From contig NZ_JH376797.1 of assembly GCF_000234095.1 (NCBI RefSeq), positions 476,859 through 540,858 on the forward strand: a stretch of DNA of 64,000 nucleotides. Direction: 5' to 3'. Below are positions 32,326-39,473 of this stretch, in pieces. Made by a program: the position numbers and the translations under genes. The notes beneath the pieces are model-generated. The model was not told where the DNA came from, did no database searches, and saw only the letters and a program-made list of their open reading frames with translations. Numbering within the stretch: the stretch's first letter is position 1; each line of letters starts with the position of its first letter. This DNA is from Centipeda infelix ATCC 43532. GTDB lineage: Bacteria > Bacillota > Negativicutes > Selenomonadales > Selenomonadaceae.

Positions 32326-34058
32326 GCATCAAACTGAAGCCCGGTGTCATCATTTCATGGTTGCCGTTTGGGCGTATAAAGTTACGTCCTATAGTTTATG
32401 TTACGTTTATCCCAATGGTTCGGGATCCAGTAAAGCTGAGGTGTGACTTAAAGCGGGAACTTCATACATCCTGCGTGGTTCACGCCGACACACGCCGACT
32501 GCTCAAAACAGGAGTGAAAGTCTCAATCAGGGGGAAGCTGATCCGACGAATTGGTCGTACGGAAGCGACAAATGCCGATACAGTGCGGCGTATCGGACAA
32601 TTCTGCTCCGTCGCTACAGATACAGCACGTCAGCTTGTCAAGTCTCTGCATATATTATTGGCAGATACGAGAATTGAGATTCCACACACACTTACCTACG
32701 CAGACTTCAAAAACCGTGGGATTCGCTCGTTCTCTGTGACGCTCGAGGAACTCAGTCTATCGGACAATATTCAACTCGAAACCGTGAATCCTCTTTCCAT
32801 CGGTGCGTGCGTAGAGGGGCGATTGGTGGACTACGACTTCTGTTTTCTCGTGGAGGAGACGAGTCAGCGCGGCATCATACAGTCCGTTAAGGGAACATAC
32901 AGTAAGGACACGCTCCTCTACACACCCATCCATATCTACGTGGAGCGGGCGAAGGTGTCGCGCTATGCGGCGGAGATTGCGGCGGCGCTCGGGCTTCGGC
33001 TTCATCGTCTGACGGACGACTTTACACCGTCACAGAACTTCGAGGGTAGCGGTATGACCTACCATGACTTCATCTCGGCACTGTTCGGATGGACAGCAAA
33101 ACTCCCGCAGCGTCAGATCAACGTCTTTATTCGCGGAGACACACTCCATATCATTCAACGCGGCATGGAGGAATCTGTCGTTGACATTACGAATTGGCCG
33201 CACGCACAGCCGACCGTAGAGCGAAAACTCCTGCGTTCCGTCTGGCACAGTTCCCATAACGATTCCACCGGGGCGCATAACGAGGAGGACACCGTACCCG
33301 TTCCCTTCACGGGGACGATTTCGTTCCACGAGATCAGCCGAACGTATTCCAACGGCTTTCTTGTCCGTGAGACGAATGAAAACGGCTACAGCACCTACTC
33401 CTACGATGGGGAATATCTCGCGGAAAAACGCACGCACAATGTGGACGGTTCGACAAGCCGCACGGATTATGCCTATGCCGCCACAGGGCGCGACGTTTAT
33501 CTCTTCAAGGAGTGGGAGCGTACAACAGAACCCGTCAATGACGGAAAGAAGCATACGGAGTATGACTGGGAGGATTGGAGCCGCGAGAAGGGGACGGAGC
33601 GCATCACCTACCATGCGCCGCTTGGTTATGGTTGGTATGCGACCACGGTTTACGTCGATGGCGTGCTTGAAGGAAGCTCTTTGTCACAGGGCAAGCCCGG
33701 CGGCAAGGCGAGTCTATTCACGATTGAGCAGTCGAATCTGAGCCTCGGCGGTCATTACGCCAGTGACGATACGCTTCCGTATTCCTCGCTCATCGACACC
33801 GAATTTCCCGTTGTAGGCGCGGACTATTTGCAGATGCTGACGAGAGAGATTGAGTGGCTCAACCGCAAGACGCAGGAGACGGTCACGGTGGAGATTCGCG
33901 CACGGATTCAGAACGGCGTTCCCGACATTGACCACATCGTCGATTTCACTGAGCGCATCCGCTTCGAGGGGCATGAGTATTTTTTGCAGTCGAACACGGT
34001 GGAACTTACGCCGCGGCTTCTGCGGCAGACAATCAAGATGGTGAGGTGGTACGGATGA
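32322..34058 (+). CDS. Tail hub/baseplate protein with RHS-like YD segment
   Basis: 578 residues. It starts MSIKLKPGVIISWLPFGRI and carries a gp27/hub-like region (RIEIPHTLTYADFKNRGIRSFSV, LETVNPLSIGACVEGRL, IHIYVERAKVSRYAAEIAAALG). About residue 340-400 has a YD-repeat-like stretch: NENGYSTYSYDGEYLAEKR and DYAYAATGRDVYLF. It is the largest tail-tip gene and the probable hub that joins the tube to the tip. ATGA overlap with both neighbours. Confidence 0.65.
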   Translation: MSIKLKPGVIISWLPFGRIKLRPIVYVTFIPMVRDPVKLRCDLKRELHTSCVVHADTRRLLKTGVKVSIRGKLIRRIGRTEATNADTVRRIGQFCSVATDTARQLVKSLHILLADTRIEIPHTLTYADFKNRGIRSFSVTLEELSLSDNIQLETVNPLSIGACVEGRLVDYDFCFLVEETSQRGIIQSVKGTYSKDTLLYTPIHIYVERAKVSRYAAEIAAALGLRLHRLTDDFTPSQNFEGSGMTYHDFISALFGWTAKLPQRQINVFIRGDTLHIIQRGMEESVVDITNWPHAQPTVERKLLRSVWHSSHNDSTGAHNEEDTVPVPFTGTISFHEISRTYSNGFLVRETNENGYSTYSYDGEYLAEKRTHNVDGSTSRTDYAYAATGRDVYLFKEWERTTEPVNDGKKHTEYDWEDWSREKGTERITYHAPLGYGWYATTVYVDGVLEGSSLSQGKPGGKASLFTIEQSNLSLGGHYASDDTLPYSSLIDTEFPVVGADYLQMLTREIEWLNRKTQETVTVEIRARIQNGVPDIDHIVDFTERIRFEGHEYFLQSNTVELTPRLLRQTIKMVRWYG

Positions 34059-34276
34059 ACGGTGTCATAGGGCTTGCTGCGGCAATACGGGCGGGGATAA
34101 AGAACTCGCAGGTGGGTGAATCACAGGCGCAGCGCGGCAGGATTCAGAATGGGCGCGTCCATATCGGGGAGCGATCCTATCCCTTCCGTGCGGCAGTAGA
34201 TTGCAATACGTCAGACGGCAGTCTAGTGTGGGTACAGATTTCAAAGGGTGGTACCGCCGTTATCGTGGGAGCGTGA
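34055..34276 (+). CDS. Small tail-tip protein
   Basis: 73 residues, entirely between the hub gene (4-nt overlap) and the next tip gene. It begins MNGVIGLAAAIRAGIKNSQ and continues with a short basic/beta segment, ending LVWVQISKGGTAVIVGA. Similar short genes follow hub genes in other siphophages. Function not recognised. Confidence 0.5.
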   Translation: MNGVIGLAAAIRAGIKNSQVGESQAQRGRIQNGRVHIGERSYPFRAAVDCNTSDGSLVWVQISKGGTAVIVGA

Positions 34277-34281
34277 GGGGT

Positions 34282-35355
34282 ATGCACAGGGCGCGAGTGA
34301 AAGCTGTGAGCGGAAATCGGGTGCTTTCGGATGGCGCATGGCTTACCTGCATAGGGAATCGAACGGTTCGTGAGGGAGAGTGGATCTGGACGGACGGTCG
34401 TTGCGTCTACGGGCATGAATCCGAGGGCGGCGGCAGCTACATTCCGACGAATGTCCTTTCCGGCATACCGCTCCTCCAAATAAAGTGGAAGGATCAAAAA
34501 AACCAGATGCTTCATTTGTACTACGCAAAAGGAAAGATTCATCCGCTCGGCTTTTCCAAAGAGGATATATGGATGGTCAACAGCAGCCGCCACTTTGCGT
34601 ATGTCTCAGGTCATGGAATGCTGGATGCCGAAATGGATGAGCGGGGAAATCTCTATACCCTCGAAGCTGTGAATGTCCTCGTGTACCCGCTCATCGGAGC
34701 AGATCAGCGTGATGGCATTCTTCGTGTCAAATGTAATGGAGAAGTCATCGCCGCATACGATCTTGTGCCAATGTTTGGTGCTCCCGCCGTATCCGGCCCC
34801 ACTGACCTCTATAGCTGCCAAACAGTAGGCGGGCGGGTGGATAAAACAGGGAACTTCAAAGTGATGATATGGCATTCCATGTCAGAGCATGGGGAAAACG
34901 GAAGCCATGTCAGCACAGACCGTTATGTATTCTTCGATGGCAGCAATCTTGAGCCGTGGATGGAGAACACCAAAACAACATCAAGAGACTCTGTTACAGG
35001 GGAATCTCATACTTCGGAAAGCAGATGGAGCGCACCGGATTACAGTATCCGCTATCCAATCCATGACGGCATGTATATGCGCTTTCCTGCAAATCTTGAT
35101 TATCTCACTTTTGGGAAGAGCTACATTTCAAAGATTTACAGTGCAAAAGACAACCTGCTCATGGAGCTTCCTACGAATCCGACTACTCGTACAAGCCTTT
35201 GCTCTCTGGGACAGGGGAGATATCTGGTCAGCACTGGATCTCCCTTATATTTATGGAAAGAGGAGCAGCTTACGGAACTGCTGCGTGGGTGCTACAACTT
35301 CCGTCTGCGTAGGATGAAGCATCTCGGAAAATGGAAGAAAGCAGGAGGTATTTGA
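34282..35355 (+). CDS. Probable receptor-binding / tail fibre protein
   Basis: 357 residues, last gene before the holin, the usual place for the tip or fibre. Aromatic and beta-rich, with repeated short strands such as GNRTVREGEWIWTDGRCV, YYAKGKIHPLGFSKEDIWMV and YRSLY-like segments, and SSRHFAYVSGHGMLDAEMDERGNLY. No known domain is seen. The ATG at 34282 has GAGGGG just upstream. Confidence 0.6.
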   Translation: MHRARVKAVSGNRVLSDGAWLTCIGNRTVREGEWIWTDGRCVYGHESEGGGSYIPTNVLSGIPLLQIKWKDQKNQMLHLYYAKGKIHPLGFSKEDIWMVNSSRHFAYVSGHGMLDAEMDERGNLYTLEAVNVLVYPLIGADQRDGILRVKCNGEVIAAYDLVPMFGAPAVSGPTDLYSCQTVGGRVDKTGNFKVMIWHSMSEHGENGSHVSTDRYVFFDGSNLEPWMENTKTTSRDSVTGESHTSESRWSAPDYSIRYPIHDGMYMRFPANLDYLTFGKSYISKIYSAKDNLLMELPTNPTTRTSLCSLGQGRYLVSTGSPLYLWKEEQLTELLRGCYNFRLRRMKHLGKWKKAGGI

Positions 35356-35356
35356 C

Positions 35357-35782
35357 ATGGATCAGATTTTGACAATACGTCTCTATGCGGCGGGCATCGG
35401 CATCTTTGTTGGAGAGATCCTCGGCAGCTTTGACGATCTGCTTTATGCACTCGTCGCTTTTGTTGTGACGGACTACATCACGGGTGTACTCCGTGCGATT
35501 GTTGAGAAGAAACTGTCCAGTGCCATCGGCTTCAAAGGGATTTGCAAGAAGGTCTGCATCTTCACTCTTGTGGGCGTAGCGAATGTCCTCGATGTTCACA
35601 TCATCGGCAGCGGGTGCGTCCTGCGTTCCGCCGTGATATTCTTCTACATCTCGAATGAAGGAATTTCCATCATCGAGAATGCGACGAGGATAGGGCTTCC
35701 CGTGCCGCAAAAACTTCAAGATATGATATTGCAGCTACAAGACAATAACGTTGCAAACAAGAAAGGGGAGAAGAACAAATGA
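35357..35782 (+). CDS. Phage holin (phi29/Cph1-type)
   Basis: 141 residues. Three hydrophobic segments: IRLYAAGIGIFVGEI (about 8-22), LYALVAFVVTDYITGVL (about 30-46, with the family DYITG motif) and the FTLVGVANVLDV/VIFFYISNEGISIIE region (about 68-105). Family TcdE/holin_4_1. It permits endolysin access and is directly followed, with ATGA overlap, by the amidase. Confidence 0.9.
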   Translation: MDQILTIRLYAAGIGIFVGEILGSFDDLLYALVAFVVTDYITGVLRAIVEKKLSSAIGFKGICKKVCIFTLVGVANVLDVHIIGSGCVLRSAVIFFYISNEGISIIENATRIGLPVPQKLQDMILQLQDNNVANKKGEKNK

Positions 35783-36315
35783 AAGTATTTCTGAACCCGG
35801 GGCACGCCCCGAATGGAAATCCGGATCCTGGTGCTTGCGGATGTGGACTGCGCGAGTGTGACGTGGCGAAGAATGTCGCAGACCTTGTTGCGGGTTATCT
35901 CGCTGCCGCAGGTGTAGAAGTTGTGGGGAGTCTCCAATCCGACAGTCTGCATGAAGTCGTCTCGGCTTCCAACCGTGCGGATGCCGATGTGTTTATCTCC
36001 ATCCACTGCAATGCCTGCAACGGCAGTGCGAATGGGACGGAGGTCTGGCACTACTACGGAAGCGGCGAGGGAGAAAAGCTGGCAGACTGCATCCAGAATC
36101 AGATTGTGGATGCGCTCGGAACTGTGGATCGTGGAGTGAAGGGGGCAAAGCCCGGTGTCAACGGTTTGTATGTTCTCAACAACACTGACGCGGTCGCCGT
36201 CCTCGTTGAGCTCGCCTTTATCGACAACGAAAGCGATGCAGCACTCTTGAGAGACCGGCAAGACGAGTTTGCCCGTGCCATTGCGCGCGGCGTGACTGAC
36301 TACGAAGCACAGTGA
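35779..36315 (+). CDS. N-acetylmuramoyl-L-alanine amidase (endolysin)
   Basis: 178 residues, Amidase_3 fold: FLNPGHAPNGNPDPGACG (zinc His), SASNRADADVFISIHCNAC (second zinc His) and the C-terminal VLVELAFIDNESDAALL (catalytic Glu). It cleaves the amide between peptide and muramic acid. No cell-wall-binding domain and no signal peptide, so it depends on the holin just upstream. ATGA overlap with the holin gene. Confidence 0.93.
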   Translation: MKVFLNPGHAPNGNPDPGACGCGLRECDVAKNVADLVAGYLAAAGVEVVGSLQSDSLHEVVSASNRADADVFISIHCNACNGSANGTEVWHYYGSGEGEKLADCIQNQIVDALGTVDRGVKGAKPGVNGLYVLNNTDAVAVLVELAFIDNESDAALLRDRQDEFARAIARGVTDYEAQ

Positions 36316-36326
36316 GGTGATTCACA

Positions 36327-36941
36327 ATGCTTGAACGGACATGGACAGCGGTCACAGCGCATAAAAAAGCACTGCTCGTAACTCTCCTCATTCTGCTCCT
36401 ATTGATTCTGTGCATTTCTTTTTCAAGAGAAAAGCAGACGGCAACCGAAAAACCTGCTGTCCTGACGCAGGAGCAGACGCAGGACACTGCGGCACTGCGG
36501 GCACAGCTCGACATCTCGCGTGCCAACGCACGGGCACTGCAACAGCGTCTCACGGAGGCACAAGCGGGGCAACGTGCACCTACAGTGACATATGATGTCA
36601 CCGCTCCTACCGTGGATCGGGCGGCGCAGGTCGTTGAGCGTCAGATCAGGGAGGACGACCCGACACTGCCACGGGCGGCGAGGGAAAAGACAGATCGGAC
36701 GGTCGTCACGCCGATCACAAAGGACAAGGATGGCAATCAATTGTCAACCGATCAGCAGAAGGTTGACGTGTATAAGATCAACCTCCGCAAAGATCACCGC
36801 ATCAAGGCGGGAGCATCCGTCATTGATGGCAAGGCGCTCATGTCGATTGGCTACGAGCAGGGGCGATTTGAGGCTCTTGCTCACTTCGACGGCTCCCGCT
36901 ACAAGGGCACGACGGTGATGTACAACGTCGCAGAGTGGTGA
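36327..36941 (+). CDS. Membrane-anchored, spanin-like lysis protein
   Basis: 204 residues. One N-terminal transmembrane helix (about 17-35: KALLVTLLILLLLILCISF) with a short cytoplasmic head, then a long coiled-coil (about 55-90), a Pro/Thr linker and a soluble C-terminal part. The placement directly after the endolysin and this layout fit an inner-membrane spanin (Rz-like), which a diderm host would need. No second (outer-membrane lipoprotein) gene was found nested or next to it. Function inferred from layout and context. Confidence 0.6.
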   Translation: MLERTWTAVTAHKKALLVTLLILLLLILCISFSREKQTATEKPAVLTQEQTQDTAALRAQLDISRANARALQQRLTEAQAGQRAPTVTYDVTAPTVDRAAQVVERQIREDDPTLPRAAREKTDRTVVTPITKDKDGNQLSTDQQKVDVYKINLRKDHRIKAGASVIDGKALMSIGYEQGRFEALAHFDGSRYKGTTVMYNVAEW

Positions 36942-37008
36942 ATAGTTGAATCGACTGGGGGAGATGTTTTGTGGCGTCTCCTCTAGTTGGTTTAAGGAAG
37001 TATGGAGC

Positions 37009-37620
37009 ATGCTTGAGAGGGAACTATGCAATTACGCAGAAAAACTTGCCAATTTTATTCGGGAAAAAAACTTTGCACCAGTTGCCAAAAGGAAGCCATA
37101 CTATCACATGGGAGCAACAATAACTGACTCTATACTACAGGCAGGTTTAAATTATCATCATGTAGTCTATCCGCGTGTTCTTAAACTCCTCACAAAATAT
37201 CCGGACTACAAGACGACATGTGATTTCATTATTTTAATGCAAGTGGTTCCTCTTGGAGAACTTATCGCTTGGAAAAACTCGAAGAAGTTACAACGCATTA
37301 GTGGGTTAAGCTGGTTCTTATATAGCAATGGTATCGAAAATGAAGATCAGCTTGCAAAATGGCTTGATATAGAAGAAAACATAAGTCAGCTAAGAAGGGT
37401 TGATGGCGTTGGACCTAAAACCGTTGATTATCTAAAAATGCTTTCTGGCGGTCAGGCGATTGCTATAGATCGTCACCTATTTGTATTCTTGGAGTTGGCA
37501 GGGATACCCCATTGCTCATACCAAGATGCCGCTCTCATATATGGTAAAGCGGCAGGGGTGTTGGATATGAGTCAATATGAGCTGGACAAGCAAGTGTGGC
37601 TGTATATGGCTAAAACTTAA
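37009..37620 (+). CDS. HhH-GPD DNA glycosylase-like protein (accessory gene)
   Basis: 203 residues. The HhH core LRRVDGVGPKTVDYLKM (Lys of the EndoIII-type GVGxKT) and the following AIAIDRHLFVFL (catalytic Asp) are the HhH-GPD signature. The C-terminal Cys cluster of EndoIII/MutY is absent. It should excise a base or act on modified or damaged DNA. It lies after the lysis genes with its own terminator and is clearly more AT-rich than the structural genes, a typical accessory ('moron') position. The start at ATG 37009 (AAGGAAG upstream) is preferred; a TTG at 36946 would add 21 residues. Confidence 0.75.
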   Translation: MLERELCNYAEKLANFIREKNFAPVAKRKPYYHMGATITDSILQAGLNYHHVVYPRVLKLLTKYPDYKTTCDFIILMQVVPLGELIAWKNSKKLQRISGLSWFLYSNGIENEDQLAKWLDIEENISQLRRVDGVGPKTVDYLKMLSGGQAIAIDRHLFVFLELAGIPHCSYQDAALIYGKAAGVLDMSQYELDKQVWLYMAKT

Positions 37621-37636
37621 AATTTGATGTTTGTGT

Positions 37637-37672
37637 ATAAGCCCCGGGGCTACGGCTTCGGGGCTTATTTTT
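37637..37672 (+). terminator. Terminator after the glycosylase gene
   Basis: Ten-pair stem (37637-37646 with 37659-37668; AAGCCCCG core) and a T-rich tail. It isolates the glycosylase gene, and the late operon, from the promoter that follows. Confidence 0.85.
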
Positions 37673-37704
37673 ATGCCTCTAAAAATATAACCATAAAAAT
37701 AAAA

Positions 37705-37751
37705 AAATATGTATATAAACTATTGACAAATATGTATATACCTGCTATAAT
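37705..37751 (+). promoter_or_regulatory. Perfect sigma-70 promoter with direct-repeat operator
   Basis: TTGACA at 37723-37728, exactly 17 bp, then TATAAT at 37746-37751: full consensus. AAATATGTATATA occurs at 37705-37717 and again at 37728-37740 (23-bp period), upstream of and inside the promoter, so a bound repressor would block it. It drives the next three small genes independently of the phage late genes. Confidence 0.85.
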
Positions 37752-37801
37752 GTAATCAAGATAAAGGTCAGGCGAAAGCCCAGAAAGAGGAGGAAATCAA
37801 A

Positions 37802-38074
37802 ATGAAGGCAGAGAGAAAGTTCAAGGGAGTCAAGGCGGCGGTCGGAGAGATGCGCGGCTGCAACCGCTACGACGGCACGTACCTCGAGGTTCACTACGAT
37901 GTGGACGAGGACGAGGTGTATACGCACTTCCACTCCTCCTTCGGCGGGAACTCGTGGACGGTGTACCACGATTCAGCGGTTATCCCCGTCGGAAAATATT
38001 CGAGCCCCGTCAAGATGGCGGAGCTCAAGGAGGACATCCGCCGAGCCATCGCACGGCGGGCAGAGGTGGCGTAA
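37802..38074 (+). CDS. Acidic small protein, unknown function
   Basis: 90 residues. MKAERKFKGVKAAVGEMRGCNRYDG then a strongly acidic segment YDVDEDEVYTHFHSSFGG and a C-terminal helix MAELKEDIRRAIARR. First gene of the independently promoted right-end unit; RBS GAGGAGG. The acidic, DNA-mimic-like surface is a possible clue but not proof. A perfect hairpin starts at its stop codon. Function not recognised. Confidence 0.6.
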   Translation: MKAERKFKGVKAAVGEMRGCNRYDGTYLEVHYDVDEDEVYTHFHSSFGGNSWTVYHDSAVIPVGKYSSPVKMAELKEDIRRAIARRAEVA

Positions 38075-38107
38075 CATCTAAGAGGGGCGCAAGCCCCTCT
38101 TAGATGT
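38074..38107. other. 15-bp perfect hairpin with GCAA loop
   Basis: ACATCTAAGAGGGGC and GCCCCTCTTAGATGT with loop GCAA, starting on the last base of the upstream stop codon and ending 16 nt before the next ATG (RBS CAGGAGG). With no T-run it is unlikely to end transcription; it may set relative expression or protect mRNA ends. Confidence 0.5.
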
Positions 38108-38122
38108 ACACAGGAGGATATC

Positions 38123-38467
38123 ATGAAAAAGAACAAGCAGATTTACATGAACCCTGCACTTGCGGGGCTCGAAGCGGACGTGAAGGAGGCAGGGACGAGC
38201 TTTTCCGCACGTCTCGGCGAGATCGTCGAGCGGTATCAAATGATGCTCGATCTCGAAGCACTGCCAGAGTTTTCGGAGGACGAAACGATGATCCTTAGTG
38301 AGGCAATCTGCGGCAGCGTAATCGACCGCCGCAAGATTCGCGGACTGTATCTCGATGTTTTGGACACGGCAATAGGAACAAAGGAGGAGCGCGATGCCCT
38401 GAGCGCGAAGATCGAGAACCTGACAGCAGGGCAGCGCCTCAAATTGATTGAGACATTGGGACAATGA
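38123..38467 (+). CDS. Ribbon-helix-helix-like small regulator
   Basis: 114 residues. The start KQIYMNPALAGLEADVKEAGTSFSARLGEIVERYQMML reads as a beta strand, helix, turn and second helix, the ribbon-helix-helix pattern, followed by a helical C-terminal part. Such proteins often bind direct repeats and repress their own operon, which would fit the AAATATGTATATA pair upstream. Its stop overlaps the next gene's start (AATGA). Assignment is tentative. Confidence 0.55.
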   Translation: MKKNKQIYMNPALAGLEADVKEAGTSFSARLGEIVERYQMMLDLEALPEFSEDETMILSEAICGSVIDRRKIRGLYLDVLDTAIGTKEERDALSAKIENLTAGQRLKLIETLGQ

Positions 38468-39177
38468 AAAAAGGAGTTTCAACGAAACAGCCCCGCACCT
38501 GCCGAGAGTGCGGGGTTGTTTTTGAGGGTGGCCCCCGTGCCTGGTATTGCCCGAAATGCCGCGCGAAACGAAGAAAAGAGCAGGCGGCACGGTATAGACG
38601 CCGCCGCAAAGACAGGGTATCCCTTGTACTTGGTGAAAGTGTCGGAGAGTGCGTCGTGTGCGGAAAGGCATTTGTTTATGTATCCGCCCGCCAACAGTAC
38701 TGCCCTGACTGTGCAAAAGGGGCGTGGAAAGCATCCGATCGGCAGCAGGGGCTGGAGTGGTATCACAAGCACATGGATTTAGGCAAGAGGAGGGAGCGCC
38801 GGAAAGAGCGTTATGTAAAGAAACCTCCTACAAGTTGCCCCGTGTGTGGGAGTAAACTGGAACGATCGCAAAAGAGCTACTGCACAGAGCGTTGCGCCCG
38901 CATCGCGCAGTCCTATCAATCTGCCCGGTGCTATTATCTGCAAGGCAAGCGAAAATCTCTGCCTACATGGGAGGACTGGATCCGGCAAGAAGAAAACAGG
39001 CTGGCTCGTGGATGTAAAGTGTGCGGCAAAAAGATAGGGAGCATGAGGCACAGTTACTGCTCGCCAGAATGTAGCAAGATCGGCAAGACGTACAGTACGG
39101 CGCTGTCGCATTACCTTGCGGGGACGCGAAGTGAGCCCCCGTCGTGGGAAGACTGGATAAAACTGCATAAGAAATAG
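38464..39177 (+). CDS. Tandem zinc-ribbon protein
   Basis: 237 residues. Four CxxC...CxxC-type units: CRECGV...CPKC (about 13-33), CVVCGK...CPDC (about 63-82), CPVCGS...CTERC (about 125-143) and CKVCGK...CSPEC (about 184-202). The last two are near-duplicates of about 55 residues (SYC, SYQSA/TYSTA, then PTWEDWI/PSWEDWI), a tandem domain repeat. It is highly basic. It is the last gene before attR. Function not recognised; nucleic-acid binding is likely. Confidence 0.65.
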   Translation: MKKGVSTKQPRTCRECGVVFEGGPRAWYCPKCRAKRRKEQAARYRRRRKDRVSLVLGESVGECVVCGKAFVYVSARQQYCPDCAKGAWKASDRQQGLEWYHKHMDLGKRRERRKERYVKKPPTSCPVCGSKLERSQKSYCTERCARIAQSYQSARCYYLQGKRKSLPTWEDWIRQEENRLARGCKVCGKKIGSMRHSYCSPECSKIGKTYSTALSHYLAGTRSEPPSWEDWIKLHKK

Positions 39178-39215
39178 AGGGACAGCGTTTCGTGCGCCGT
39201 CCCCTCTGTTTTTGT
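39176..39215 (+). terminator. Prophage right-end terminator
   Basis: A long imperfect stem (left arm from about 39176, right arm CGCCGTCCCCTCT ending about 39207) is followed by GTTTTTG. It ends the right-end accessory transcript just before the arm sites, limiting readthrough into the host his region. Confidence 0.65.
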
Positions 39216-39231
39216 CTACAATTTGTCTACC
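39211..39231 (+). promoter_or_regulatory. Integrase arm-type sites, right end
   Basis: TTTGTCTAC at 39211-39219 and TTTGTCTACC at 39222-39231: the same sequence, strand and 11-bp period as the pair at the left end. In the excised circle these flank the attachment core on both sides, as P and P' arms. Confidence 0.7.
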
Positions 39232-39369
39232 GTGCCTACAAAAACCTTTGAAAAAAGCTCAAATCATCATTCGTGAAAGATTCTCCTAAAAATTACCGTG
39301 AAAGCGCACGATTGCTGGGATTACTGCGAATACCAACAACAAGAAAAAACATTGTAATTCAAGGCTTGA

Positions 39370-39392
39370 AAAATTCACATATTTTTACACAG
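39370..39392. repeat. attR core (23-bp direct repeat)
   Basis: Identical to 3207-3229. On the phage side it is preceded by AAGGCTTGA, whose extension AAGGCTTGAAAA (39361-39372) is the reverse complement of TTTTCAAGCCTT at 3232-3243, the phage-side flank of attL. Host sequence resumes at 39393. Confidence 0.93.
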
Positions 39393-39413
39393 CTCTCACG
39401 ATAAAAGTGCTAG

Positions 39414-39457
39414 CCCCTCCAACTATCCATAATTACCATTATGGATAGTTGGAGGGG
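39414..39457. terminator. 20-bp perfect hairpin at the end of the his operon
   Basis: Arms 39414-39433 and 39438-39457 are perfectly complementary with a four-base loop. They lie 17 nt after the hisIE stop (minus strand). The T-run on the minus side is interrupted (CTAGCACTTTTATC), so it may be an RNA-stabilising or weak bidirectional terminator rather than a classic one. It is host DNA, just outside attR. Confidence 0.6.
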
Positions 39458-39473
39458 GAAATCACTGTAAAAA

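Larger units (their letters stand above)
3207..39392. mobile_element. Complete HK97-like siphovirus prophage (about 36.2 kb)
   Basis: The element is bounded by a 23-bp perfect direct repeat (3207-3229 and 39370-39392). It contains in order: integrase, divergent repressor/Cro control region, early genes, recombination and replication genes, late regulator, HNH/terminase, head, tail, lysis and accessory genes. Every module expected of a temperate siphophage is present and the structural genes are open, so it may be inducible. The excised circle would be 36,163 bp. Two early-region genes are damaged (16863-17150 and 18506-18637). The insertion is intergenic, not in a tRNA gene. Confidence 0.96.
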
